From: Acidobacteriota bacterium
GTDB taxonomy: Bacteria; Acidobacteriota; Terriglobia; Bryobacterales; Bryobacteraceae
DNA length: 42,424 bases
Assembly (NCBI GenBank): GCA_025354525.1
Contig: JANXMS010000535.1
Span: 1 to 42,424 of the forward strand
Reading direction: 5' to 3'
Numbering within the stretch: position 1 is the stretch's first letter; every line of letters starts with the position of its first letter. Below, piece after piece: positions 17,687-26,636 of this stretch. Position numbers and translations under genes: made by a program. The notes beneath the pieces are model-generated. The model made no database searches and was not told where the DNA came from. It saw nothing but the letters and a program-made list of their open reading frames with translations.

Positions 17687-19246
17687 CTATTGTAATGAAT
17701 CGAGCGGGCCTAGCTTGGCTACTATTTGCGCCGTGAGCTGAGAGATGAGAATATTGCCAATATTGTCGGGACTGTAGTCCGTCTTTGGCATCCCGTCCAC
17801 GGTGACTGCAATCGCGATCTTGGACGTCTTTCCATACAGGATCCCGACGTCGGAACGCAAGGCGTCCAAGGCTCCGCTCTTGCTGGCGACGGGGTGCGGG
17901 TCATGGCGGCCGATGCCATCGGTATTCTGCTGACGCCGGAGGATGTCGAGAATGTGCTTTGACGCCTCGGCGCTGACGAGCTTCCCTTGGTCGAGAGCGG
18001 CGAGAATATCCACCATTTCGCGCGGTGTGCTGACGCCAATCCCGTATTTTTTGTTGTCGGCTAGTTGGCTGAACTTGCTCCAGCCGCCGGGGTTCGGCTT
18101 CAGGTTCTTGCCGTCGCCCATGATTTTCCTCATCGACTTCGTGTTGACGAACCCATAGCGATCCATCACCTCATTTACATAGTCGGCCGTGAGGCGCTGG
18201 ATCATCAAGTTCGTGCAGGTGTTGTCGCTCACCACGATCATCAAGTTGGCGATGTCGCGAAGCGGGAACTTTTGGCCGACGGTGAACTCGCGGATGACCC
18301 CGGAACCGGAGACGATTTCGTCCTTGTCGAGCGTGATGAGTTCGTCCCAGGTGGCTTTGCCATCGTGCACCGCTTGCGCGGCGGCGATCAGGATGGGCAG
18401 TTTGATCGTGCTGGCGGTGCGGACCCGATCCGAGTCCTTGCGAGCGTACTCGGCACCGGTGGTGAGGTTTTTGGCGTAAATCGAGACTACGCCCGAAAAC
18501 TGGGAGATGAGACGGGTGATCTCGGCGTCGGGGTCGATCGAACGGGCGCAGCGAAAACCGATGTTGGGCTGGCGCATGGTGGGGCGTACCCAGTTGCGGA
18601 AATAGACGGTCACCCGCTTCGGCGCGTCGGACCAGGCACCGCCGCGGATGACCTTGTAAAGGCCACTGGCGGGCGGGACGCCGGTTTTGTAGGTTTCACG
18701 GTCGAACCAGTCACTCGTCCACTCGGCCATGTTGCCGGCCATATCGAAAAGACCGAAGGCGTTAGGGGGGAACTTACCGGGTTCGCCGGGGCCGCGATCA
18801 GTGCCGGAGCGGAGGAGCTTGGCGTCGAATTTATCGCCCCACGGGTACTCCTGGCCTTCAAGTCCAGCGCGGGCCGCGCGCTCCCATTCGGCTTCCGAAG
18901 GCAAGCGGCTCTTGCGGAACTCACAGTAGGCGTTGGCGTCGTCCCAACTGACGTTATAAACGGCGACGTTGGACTTGGCGAGATCTGGCTTCCAGTGGTA
19001 CGGAGCCGCACGCTTAGAGTGAGCGAGGAACTCCGCGTACTGGGAATGGGTGACTTCGTGCGCGTCGAGCGAGTAGGCCGGGAGAGTTACGATTCGCGTC
19101 GGTCGATCATCAAGTAAGATTTGCGGACGCATTTTGGTCGCGTCGTCCGGGGTGGTCTTCGTGCGGCCCATGGTAAATGACCCGGCGGGGATGACGACCG
19201 ATTGAGCCGCGAGGAGGGCAGGGAAGAGAAGTGCTATATAGCGCAT
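17687..19246 (-). CDS. Secreted fusion of an FGE-like domain and a class A beta-lactamase-like domain
   Basis: A 519-residue protein with a signal peptide (1-14). Residues about 16-236 are an FGE-sulfatase (SUMF1-type) domain: IPAGSFTMG, LPSEAEWERAARAG, AFGLFDMAGNMAEWTSDW, RGGAWSD and GFRCARS. The catalytic CysX4Cys pair of true formylglycine-generating enzymes is absent where expected (RVTVYFRNWVRP), so it is probably not an active FGE. Residues about 240-519 resemble class A beta-lactamases: STIK (S279, K282), SDN (340-342) and KSG (456-458). The general-base Glu of the omega loop is not obvious, so antibiotic hydrolysis is doubtful; a penicillin-binding or other serine hydrolase role is possible. 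It starts directly at the DUF1501 stop with no gap. The fusion order is unusual to me. Confidence 0.85.
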   Translation of the reverse strand: MRYIALLFPALLAAQSVVIPAGSFTMGRTKTTPDDATKMRPQILLDDRPTRIVTLPAYSLDAHEVTHSQYAEFLAHSKRAAPYHWKPDLAKSNVAVYNVSWDDANAYCEFRKSRLPSEAEWERAARAGLEGQEYPWGDKFDAKLLRSGTDRGPGEPGKFPPNAFGLFDMAGNMAEWTSDWFDRETYKTGVPPASGLYKVIRGGAWSDAPKRVTVYFRNWVRPTMRQPNIGFRCARSIDPDAEITRLISQFSGVVSIYAKNLTTGAEYARKDSDRVRTASTIKLPILIAAAQAVHDGKATWDELITLDKDEIVSGSGVIREFTVGQKFPLRDIANLMIVVSDNTCTNLMIQRLTADYVNEVMDRYGFVNTKSMRKIMGDGKNLKPNPGGWSKFSQLADNKKYGIGVSTPREMVDILAALDQGKLVSAEASKHILDILRRQQNTDGIGRHDPHPVASKSGALDALRSDVGILYGKTSKIAIAVTVDGMPKTDYSPDNIGNILISQLTAQIVAKLGPLDSLQ

Positions 19247-20647
19247 TTACACGAACAGATCGGCGATCTCGTCAGGGATGACCATCTCTGTAGCTCCTAG
19301 GTTATCCACATACTTGTAGGCTCGTTTAGAAGGGGTGTTGGTGATCTCTTTCTGCCAGTCGATGCCGAGGGCGGAATAGATGGTGGCGTAGACGTTTTCG
19401 GTTTTGATGGACGCCTTCTTGTAGCGCCACCCAGTATCGATGACCTGTTCGCCTGGGGCATCGGTCTTGCCGATGATGCGGCCGGGTTTGGTGCCGCCAC
19501 CGGCGTACATGGACAGATACGCCAAATTGTAGTGATGGCGGCCAGCGATGCCGTTAAGGGCACCGGGGGTGCGGCCGAACTCGGTGGCGACGACGATAAG
19601 GGTATCGTCGAGCAGCGTCTTGCCGGGGGTTCGAGGGGAGGGGGCGGCACCGAGGTCCGTAAGGAGTTGCGCGAGAGCGCGGTCGAACTCGTTACAGCGA
19701 ATGTAATGGTTCGACTTCTTGGCGTGGTTGTAGATGTCGCGATGGTGGTCCCAGTCCGGATGGACGATGTGGATGTAGCGGGTGCCGGCGTCGGCGGTTA
19801 TCACGTTTCGGGCGAGGAGGCAGCCGAGGCCGACCTCATTGGCACCGTACCGTTCGATCTCTTCCTTTGGCATTTTGAAGGCTTCAGGCCAACGGGGATC
19901 GCCGAGGATTTGGTAGGCCGATTTTTGGAAGTCGCGAAAGCCGCCGAAGTTGCGGTCGCGACCGGAGCGCGTCGGAGCCATCACCGCATCGAGTTCGTTG
20001 AGAAGGCGGTAGCGCTCGGCCAGCACGGCCATGGCTTCTGCGGACGAGGGGGCGGCACCAGCGCCGGACTTCAAATTGAGATCGAGGACGGAGTGGCGGG
20101 GCGGCAGGAATCCCGTGGAGAGAGCGCCGCAGCCGGAGGTGTCTAAGTTACAGCCCAAGTAAGTGGGGAAGGTATCGGTGGCCCGGCGTTGACTTTCGAG
20201 TTCGAGCGCGATGACCGAGCCGACGCTGGGGATTTCGCTGGCTTGGGCGGGGTTCAGCGGGCGGCCGGCTTGGGTGTAATATTGACCCCGGAAGTGGACG
20301 ACTTCGTGGCTCTTCATCGAACGGACGATGGAGAGTTTGTCCATCTGGCTGGAAAGTTGAGGGAAGAGCCGGTGAGAAAGGTAGAGGTCGTTCTTGATGG
20401 GGCGGACGTCGAAATCCTTCTGGGTGCCCTCATTCTCCTTGAAATCGAAGGAATCGATATGGGACAGGGCCCCGGCGAGTTCGATGAGAATGCAGAAGCG
20501 GGCGGTGCCGCGGGGGTTGGAACGACCGGCGGCGCGGAGTTGGATGGGCGCAAACGTCTGGCTGGCGAAAGCGCCGAGGAGGCCGTAGCCGCCTAATTTG
20601 AGAAGGTCGCGGCGGGCGGCGAGAGTGTCGGCTACGCGTTTCTGCAT
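19247..20647 (-). CDS. DUF1501 domain protein, Tat-exported
   Basis: A 466-residue DUF1501 protein, the second in the window. A twin-arginine signal AARRDLLKLGGYGLLGAFAS lies at 10-29. Family motifs are LIELAGALSHIDSFD, HEVVHFRGQYYTQAG, HPDWDHHRDIYNHAK, EFGRTPGALNG and GRHHYNLAYLSMYAGGG, with the histidines likely metal ligands of the phosphatase/sulfatase-like fold. It differs clearly from the protein at 4298-5734 in length and sequence. It starts one base after the DUF1549/DUF1553 stop and ends directly at the start of the FGE-like fusion. Confidence 0.85.
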   Translation of the reverse strand: MQKRVADTLAARRDLLKLGGYGLLGAFASQTFAPIQLRAAGRSNPRGTARFCILIELAGALSHIDSFDFKENEGTQKDFDVRPIKNDLYLSHRLFPQLSSQMDKLSIVRSMKSHEVVHFRGQYYTQAGRPLNPAQASEIPSVGSVIALELESQRRATDTFPTYLGCNLDTSGCGALSTGFLPPRHSVLDLNLKSGAGAAPSSAEAMAVLAERYRLLNELDAVMAPTRSGRDRNFGGFRDFQKSAYQILGDPRWPEAFKMPKEEIERYGANEVGLGCLLARNVITADAGTRYIHIVHPDWDHHRDIYNHAKKSNHYIRCNEFDRALAQLLTDLGAAPSPRTPGKTLLDDTLIVVATEFGRTPGALNGIAGRHHYNLAYLSMYAGGGTKPGRIIGKTDAPGEQVIDTGWRYKKASIKTENVYATIYSALGIDWQKEITNTPSKRAYKYVDNLGATEMVIPDEIADLFV

Positions 20648-20648
20648 G

Positions 20649-22409
20649 TTAGTAATTGAATAAGAACTCAGGGCTATTGAGTAGGGCCCATTGTAAGTTG
20701 GCCGCGCCGGTGGGGCGGTTGGTTTGAATCGCCTTCAGGCTGACGGCTTTCTCGGCGGGCGTGGGGCGGCGGGAGATGGTGTGCAGGAAGATCTGGTTGA
20801 CAAGATCCTGATCGTCTTTGGCGGAGGCAAGTAGTCCATTGATAAAGCCCGGCTTGGCGGCATCGATCCGGTCCGTCACCACCTTGGACTGCATGAGCAG
20901 CATCGCTTGCAGCGAAGAAGGCGGGACCTTCTTCGGCATGTCATCTCGATTGGACTGGCCAAAGGTCTTCATGAAACTCTGGACGCCGGCGTCGGCTTTC
21001 TTCGGTTCCGGCATCTGCATGATGAGCCCGACTTGTTCGGTTCCAGTAGAGAATTTGGCAGGTTGCCCGGTGGCGAGTGAGATCGCGTCGTGGAGTTCCG
21101 GGGCACTCAGCATGCGCACGTATTTTCGGGCGTAGTAAGTGGCATATTCCGGCTTCCATTCTCCGGCGAAGCGGCTGCTGAGTTGGTAGGCGCTCGATTT
21201 CATGACGGTTTGGACGTAGTGTTTGAAGCTGTGATTGTGTTGTTGGAAGTCGGCGGCGAGGGAGTCGAGAAGGGCGGGGTTGGAAGCCTGATCGGGCTTG
21301 AGCAGGTCAAAATCGTCGATGGGTTCGACGATGCCGAAGCCCATGAGTTCGGCCCAAATTCGGTTGGCGAAGGCCTTGCGGAATTGAGGATGGGAAGTCA
21401 GAATGCGAGCGAGGGCATCGCGGGAGTTTTCGCCGGGTTTGGGGCGTTCGCCACCAAGGATGAAGCGCGGGGAGGCGTCGCCGCCGCGGCGGGGGACGCG
21501 GACGATGGAGTCGGCCTTGGGATTGTATTCGGGGCCAACATCATCAACCGTGTATTCGGTATTGGCTTGGTAGCCGTTTTCCCAGTTCATGATCTGGCGG
21601 GTTTTGCCGAAAAACGCCGCCTGGCCGAAGAATTCGTCCCGTTTCTTCGAGGTCAGGAATAGATTTACTTTCTCCAGGTGGTGGGCACCGTCGTGGCAGG
21701 AGATACAAGCCAGGTTCAGACCGAGGAACACTTTCGAGTAAGTAACCGTGAACTCGTCGACCGTGTCTGGCTGGTTAACGAGGTCGTGGGCATCGGGAGC
21801 TTCTGGATCATCCTTGGCTTTGACAAAGTCGCGGGCGTAGTACATGCCGGCCGGAACGGAGAAGCTGGACTTTCCTGCTCCGGTCAGGATGTCACTGACC
21901 ATGTCGGTATAGGGCCGGTCGAGAATGAGCCACTCGCGGAGCCAGTAGTGGAACAGATTCAGGCCGGAGCCCATGCGCTGGCCGGCGCGGAAGAGGTCTT
22001 CAAAGTAGTAAGTCCATTTGTCGATAAAGGCGTCGGAATTTGTAAGTGTGTCGATGAGCTGGGTTCGCTTTTGCGGGTCGCGACTGAGGAGGAATGTCTG
22101 GAGTTCGGTAGGGGCGGGGATGCGACCGGTGGCATCGAGCCAGGCGCGGCGGGCGAACTCTTCGTCGGTGGCGAGGGCGGCGTGGGGGATGCCGTCTTTC
22201 TGCATCCGGCCGAAGACGTGCTGGTCAATGAAGTTGCGGCGGACGATGGGGGAGCGGAGGCCGGGCTTGGCGGGGGCCAGTTCGGCGGTTAGGGCGGCGG
22301 CGGATTTCGCCTTTTGGACGGGAGGTTTATAGAGCGGGGCGTGCGCCTGTTCGAGTTCGGGTGTCTGAGCGAGAAGAAACACCGGGAGGAAGAAAATCAG
22401 ACGTTTCAT
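20649..22409 (-). CDS. Secreted DUF1549/DUF1553 heme protein
   Basis: A 586-residue exported protein with a short signal peptide (MKRLIFFLPVFLLAQ). The DUF1549 part spans about 55-250 and carries one heme motif CISCH (235-239). The DUF1553 part spans about 330-580, with AFANRIWAELMGFGIVEPIDDF, YVQTVMKSSAYQLSSR and a C-terminal PEFLFNY typical of the family. It lacks the N-terminal PSCyt1 domain seen in the 788-residue relative at 1929-4295. It overlaps the NHL gene by four bases (ATGA) and is one base from the DUF1501 gene. Redox or ligand role unknown. Confidence 0.85.
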   Translation of the reverse strand: MKRLIFFLPVFLLAQTPELEQAHAPLYKPPVQKAKSAAALTAELAPAKPGLRSPIVRRNFIDQHVFGRMQKDGIPHAALATDEEFARRAWLDATGRIPAPTELQTFLLSRDPQKRTQLIDTLTNSDAFIDKWTYYFEDLFRAGQRMGSGLNLFHYWLREWLILDRPYTDMVSDILTGAGKSSFSVPAGMYYARDFVKAKDDPEAPDAHDLVNQPDTVDEFTVTYSKVFLGLNLACISCHDGAHHLEKVNLFLTSKKRDEFFGQAAFFGKTRQIMNWENGYQANTEYTVDDVGPEYNPKADSIVRVPRRGGDASPRFILGGERPKPGENSRDALARILTSHPQFRKAFANRIWAELMGFGIVEPIDDFDLLKPDQASNPALLDSLAADFQQHNHSFKHYVQTVMKSSAYQLSSRFAGEWKPEYATYYARKYVRMLSAPELHDAISLATGQPAKFSTGTEQVGLIMQMPEPKKADAGVQSFMKTFGQSNRDDMPKKVPPSSLQAMLLMQSKVVTDRIDAAKPGFINGLLASAKDDQDLVNQIFLHTISRRPTPAEKAVSLKAIQTNRPTGAANLQWALLNSPEFLFNY

Positions 22410-23257
22410 TTGGCCTTTTTGAATATCTGGACTCGTTTGCCGTTCACTTCGGCGACATAGAGGTTACCCTTTTTGTCGGTCGACATGAGATGGGGGAGCT
22501 TCAACATCTCGGGATTTCCCCACTCTCTCGCTATTTTGCCATCACTCAGCGTGAAGTGGAATATCTTATTAATGTCGCCTTCGGAGACGAGGAGTTCCTG
22601 GTTCACAACCAAGAGTCCGAAGGGGTTGCCGAAGCCTTTCCACTCGGCGACGAACTCGCCGGCGGGAGAGAAGACCTGAACGCGGTTGTTGCCGCGGTCG
22701 GCGACGTAGAGCCGATTTTGCTTGTCGATGCCGAGGCCGTGAGCGGTCGAGAATTCGCCGTTTCCCTTGCCTTTCTTACCGAATTGCGAAAGAAACTTGC
22801 CGTTGGCGTCGAGATGGACAATGCGACCGTTCCCGGAGTCGGCGACGTACATTTCGCCGGTGGAGGAGAAGACGACGTCGTCAGGAGCGCGGAAATGAGT
22901 TTGGTCGGGTCCGGGTATGCCGACCTCACCCAGCGTTTTGAGGAGTTCGCCTTCGGGAGAAAATTGGCGCAGTACGTGGTTGCCGTTGTCGGTAGTCCAG
23001 ACGTTGCCGACTCGGTCAACGCGGAGGCCGTGGGCGACCTTAAACATGCCGTTGCCCCAGCCCTTGAGATACTCGCCCTTCTTATTGAATTTGACTAAGC
23101 CGGGCTCGCCGCGGTGGAGGACGTAAATGTTCCCTTTCTGGTCGACTTCGACGGCGGACATAGGGCCGAGCTTCACTTCAGCCGGGATGGTGAGGAAGCC
23201 GCTGGAGACATAGGGGTCTCCAGCGGTGGCGAACAAGAGAGTAAGGAAAGGCAGCAT
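22406..23257 (-). CDS. Secreted NHL-repeat beta-propeller protein
   Basis: A 283-residue protein with a signal peptide and at least five NHL repeats, recognisable by recurring GLRVDRVGNVWTTDNGNHVL, LGIDKQNRLYVADRGNNRVQ and MYVADSGNGRIVHLD. NHL propellers bind ligands or proteins, and some act as lyases or lactonases; no catalytic residues can be assigned here. It starts four bases after the stop of the TonB receptor and overlaps the downstream DUF1549 gene (ATGA), so it belongs to the same operon. A similar protein is encoded at 32754-33653 in the second receptor operon. Confidence 0.85.
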   Translation of the reverse strand: MLPFLTLLFATAGDPYVSSGFLTIPAEVKLGPMSAVEVDQKGNIYVLHRGEPGLVKFNKKGEYLKGWGNGMFKVAHGLRVDRVGNVWTTDNGNHVLRQFSPEGELLKTLGEVGIPGPDQTHFRAPDDVVFSSTGEMYVADSGNGRIVHLDANGKFLSQFGKKGKGNGEFSTAHGLGIDKQNRLYVADRGNNRVQVFSPAGEFVAEWKGFGNPFGLLVVNQELLVSEGDINKIFHFTLSDGKIAREWGNPEMLKLPHLMSTDKKGNLYVAEVNGKRVQIFKKAK

Positions 23258-23261
23258 GGTG

Positions 23262-26200
23262 TTAGAAGAGAAGCTTTAGCCCAAATTGGATATTGCGGGC
23301 ATCGCGAGCCGTTGTGATCGTACCAAACGTACCGCTTTGGTTGCGCCCGTTCGGGCCGGCCGAGAAGCCGCCGCTCGGAAGACCGAGGTTGACCGCGTTC
23401 ATGAAGTTAAAGGCTTCAGCGCGGAACTGCAGGTTGATCCGCTCGGTGAGTCTCGTGTTTTTGATCAGGCTAAGGTCCCAGTTGACGGTGCCGGGGCCAC
23501 GGACGTCCGGTAGGACGCGACCGATGTTACCAAACGTGAAGTTGGCCGGATTGACAAAGGCATCGGTATTGAACCAGCGCTGGGCGGTGGGTTCATCGAG
23601 CTTGGCTGAGGCACCGGTGGAGTTCGGGCGGTTGGCACGGAAGTTGCTGGCACCCGAGATGGCAACCGGGAGGCCGGTCTGCATAATGCCGATGGTGTTC
23701 ACCTGCCAGCCACCGATGACGCGTTTGACGAAGCCGGAGCCGGACTTGCCGAAGGGGAGTTCATAGAGCAGGCTGAGGACGGCGCGTTGAGAGACGTCGG
23801 TGGGGTCAACCGAGCGCTCGAGGCGACGGTTGAATTTTGAGTCCTGGTAACCAAAGATATTGGTCTGTTCGACGGCCCCGAAATCGACGGGCGAATTGAG
23901 GCCCTCCGAGATGAGCTTTCCGCCCGTGAAGTTGAACATGACACTTAGGCCTTGGGACATCCGCTTTTCGAGGCTGACGATAAACATGTGCGAGTTGAAG
24001 TTACCCATGCGAGCGCTACGAACGGTTACACCCTGGTAGTACGGAAACGGGAGAAGAGACTGTTCGCGAGAGATGGTGGCCCCGCCGAGGGCTCCTGGGA
24101 AGAGGCCACGGTTCGGATTGGGGACCTGGGTTTGGAGGTCGAGGCCGAGGCCGAGGTATTGGTTGTCGAGTTGGTTGAGGTTCCAGCCTTGGGTCGTGAA
24201 GTGACGACCGACGTTGCCCGTGTAGGAGACGTCAACGAGCCAGCGGCCGGGAAGCTGATGCTGCACCGACGCAGTGAACTGTTGCGACATCGGAGTGGTA
24301 CCGAAGGACTCGTCCAGCGTCACGCTCTGGCCAAGGAACCCGGCAGCGCCGAGAGCGCGGCCGGCGGGCTGGAGGAGGGCCGACGGGAAACCGTCCTTCA
24401 ACTGGAACGCGCGAACGTTGGGGTTGGCCGAGGGATAGCTGGTGCTGGTGTTCGCGAAGCCTTGCACGCTGCCGTAGTTCTGGCGCCAAAACTGAGACGG
24501 GTAGTAGACGCCATACCCGGCGCGAAGAACCGTTTTGCCGGCACCAAAGATATCGTAGGCGAGACCGATGCGGGGGCCGAAGTCGTTGAAGTCTCCATTA
24601 CGGAAAGTGCGATCATCGGCGCTAGCGTAGATGGTTCCGCCAAGGAGACCATTCGGCAGACGAAGTGACGGATCAAAGTTGGTGATGCCGTTATTGGCTT
24701 CGACGGGTTGAGTCTGGTAGTCCCAGCGCATGCCGAGATTCAGCGAGAGGCGGCGGGAGATTTTCCAGTCGTCTTGGAAAAAGGCGGAGTAAGACCTGCC
24801 GCGCTGGGATTCGCCGAGGTGGGTGGTGCCGCTGGCGTTGGCGACTTCGCCGAGAAGGAAACTGCCATAAGAGGACCCATTGCCGGCCGGCGACAACGGA
24901 TTTCCGGTGAGCCCAGCGTTGAAATTGAAGCTGCCAGACGGTGCCGAACGTTGCAGGTTGTTGCCCTGCAGCGTGCGGAAATCGAAGCCGAGCTTCATGG
25001 TGTGAGCGCCCGCAATCTTCGTGATCATGTCGAAGAACTGCGTGTTGACGCTGGCGCGGAGGCCGGCCGTACCGGTGTTGAAACCGGGGAGACCGTTCCC
25101 GATGCCAGGAAATGTATCGGCGGGGACGGAAGAAGGCAGCCCTAGCTTGGCCGGCCAGCCGCCGCCGAAGCTGCGGACGATGAACGGAAAATAGCCGCGG
25201 GTGACGCCGACGCGGAGTTCGTTCAGCAGGCTGGGCGTGAAGGTGTGGGTGTCAGAGAGGACGAAGTTTCTATTTCGGAGCGCATCGTCGCGCTTCGATA
25301 CGACCGGGTTGGGATAGATGTTGGTGCCGTTGTCGGTCTCGTGAAGGAAGTACGAGTAGCGAGCGAAGAGGGAGTTTTTATCCGAAAAGCGGTGGTCCAT
25401 CTTGATGGTGTACTGCCGCATGGCGCGAATTTCATTGGCAATATTGCCGAAGTTGTTTGCATTCGTCAAAGCGTTGGTAGGCGTGCGGTTAGGCAGCGGA
25501 TAGAACTCGTTGATCTTGAGAGCGACAGGGTCGAGGCGGTTGGTCGGGATGCGATTGCCGGGGAAAAGATCGCGGACGAAGCCGGCACCGGCGGGGTTGA
25601 CGCGAGTGGTGGCGGGGTCATAGAGGGGCACCTGACGGCCAGCGGTATCAAAAAGGTCAGAGAAGTCGCCGGTACGTTGGAGGGCGGTCGGCATGGTTCC
25701 GATCTGTGGAGTGCCGCGGCGGAACTTGTATTCTTCCCAGTTGCCGAAGAAGAAAGTCCGGTCCTTGATGACCGGGCCCCCTACGGCGACGCCGTACTGA
25801 TTGAAACGGAACGGCGGTTTAACGGCTGCGAAGGTGTTGCGAGCGTCGAGTTTATCGTTGCGGAAGAACTCATAAATCGAGCCGTGCAGCAGGTTCGTGC
25901 CGGACTTGGTGACCATGTTGATGACGCCGCCGCCGGTGAAGCCGAACTCGGAGGACATAGTGCCGGATTGAACCTTGAACTCTTCGACCGCGTCGACAGC
26001 CGGGCTGATGGCGACTTCGCCGATGTAAGACTGGATATTGTTGCCGCCGTCGAGCGACTGGGCGTTCATGGCGTTGGGTCCGCCGTTGATGGAGATGGAG
26101 CTGAGCTGGATGCCGCGGTCGGCGAAGCCGGAGTTGGTGGGGCCAGCGTTCGATTTCACGCTGGGAGTGAGGAGGGTGAGGGCGAGGGCGTTGCGGCCGT

Positions 26201-26636
26201 TCAGGGGTAGTTCGACGACGCGGCGGTTTTCAACCACTTTGCCAACCGTGGCCGAGCCAGTATCGACGAGGGGCGCTTCACCGCGCACTTCGATAGTTTC
26301 CGTCGTACCGCCGACGTCCAGCTTAAAGTTGATTTCGGCGCGCTGGTCAACCTGTAGGTTCAGCCCGCTGCGGACGGCGCGTTTGAAACCCTGCTTTTCG
26401 ATCGTGATCGAATAGTTGCCGATAGTCAGGAGCGGGGCTGAAAAGTTGCCGTCCGCGCTGGTTTCAACGACCGTGGACTGGTTGGTGTCGACGGCGGTGA
26501 GGGTGACTTTGGCACCCGGAATGGAGGCACCGGTGGAATCGGTGACGAGACCGAAGAAGCTGGCGCGGCTTTGTTGCGCGGCAGCGGGAACGACGGCCAG
26601 ACAGGTGGCCAAGCAGAGGATAAGGTATCGCGACAT
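23262..26636 (-). CDS. Oar-type TonB-dependent outer-membrane receptor
   Basis: A 1124-residue receptor with a signal peptide (1-21), an N-terminal carboxypeptidase-regulatory-like beta sandwich (about 25-105, GLVTDSTGASIPGAKVTL), a plug (about 120-240, with ELPLNGRNALALTLL) and a long barrel ending FGLKLLF. Receptors of this kind are abundant in acidobacteria and move large substrates across the outer membrane using TonB energy; substrates cannot be predicted by eye. GGGAG-like pairing (CCGGGAGTC) precedes the ATG at 26636. It is the first gene of the six-gene operon reaching 17219. Confidence 0.92.
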   Translation of the reverse strand: MSRYLILCLATCLAVVPAAAQQSRASFFGLVTDSTGASIPGAKVTLTAVDTNQSTVVETSADGNFSAPLLTIGNYSITIEKQGFKRAVRSGLNLQVDQRAEINFKLDVGGTTETIEVRGEAPLVDTGSATVGKVVENRRVVELPLNGRNALALTLLTPSVKSNAGPTNSGFADRGIQLSSISINGGPNAMNAQSLDGGNNIQSYIGEVAISPAVDAVEEFKVQSGTMSSEFGFTGGGVINMVTKSGTNLLHGSIYEFFRNDKLDARNTFAAVKPPFRFNQYGVAVGGPVIKDRTFFFGNWEEYKFRRGTPQIGTMPTALQRTGDFSDLFDTAGRQVPLYDPATTRVNPAGAGFVRDLFPGNRIPTNRLDPVALKINEFYPLPNRTPTNALTNANNFGNIANEIRAMRQYTIKMDHRFSDKNSLFARYSYFLHETDNGTNIYPNPVVSKRDDALRNRNFVLSDTHTFTPSLLNELRVGVTRGYFPFIVRSFGGGWPAKLGLPSSVPADTFPGIGNGLPGFNTGTAGLRASVNTQFFDMITKIAGAHTMKLGFDFRTLQGNNLQRSAPSGSFNFNAGLTGNPLSPAGNGSSYGSFLLGEVANASGTTHLGESQRGRSYSAFFQDDWKISRRLSLNLGMRWDYQTQPVEANNGITNFDPSLRLPNGLLGGTIYASADDRTFRNGDFNDFGPRIGLAYDIFGAGKTVLRAGYGVYYPSQFWRQNYGSVQGFANTSTSYPSANPNVRAFQLKDGFPSALLQPAGRALGAAGFLGQSVTLDESFGTTPMSQQFTASVQHQLPGRWLVDVSYTGNVGRHFTTQGWNLNQLDNQYLGLGLDLQTQVPNPNRGLFPGALGGATISREQSLLPFPYYQGVTVRSARMGNFNSHMFIVSLEKRMSQGLSVMFNFTGGKLISEGLNSPVDFGAVEQTNIFGYQDSKFNRRLERSVDPTDVSQRAVLSLLYELPFGKSGSGFVKRVIGGWQVNTIGIMQTGLPVAISGASNFRANRPNSTGASAKLDEPTAQRWFNTDAFVNPANFTFGNIGRVLPDVRGPGTVNWDLSLIKNTRLTERINLQFRAEAFNFMNAVNLGLPSGGFSAGPNGRNQSGTFGTITTARDARNIQFGLKLLF

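Noticed and set aside
18065-19117. 350-codon open frame on the plus strand
   Set aside because: It lies antisense to the FGE/beta-lactamase-like gene, whose domains are recognisable. Its translation is Gly/Val/Asp-rich with no family resemblance; a shadow of GC-rich coding DNA.
25245-26210. 321-codon plus-strand open frame
   Set aside because: Antisense to the TonB receptor at 23262-26636, with no ribosome binding site or recognisable domain.
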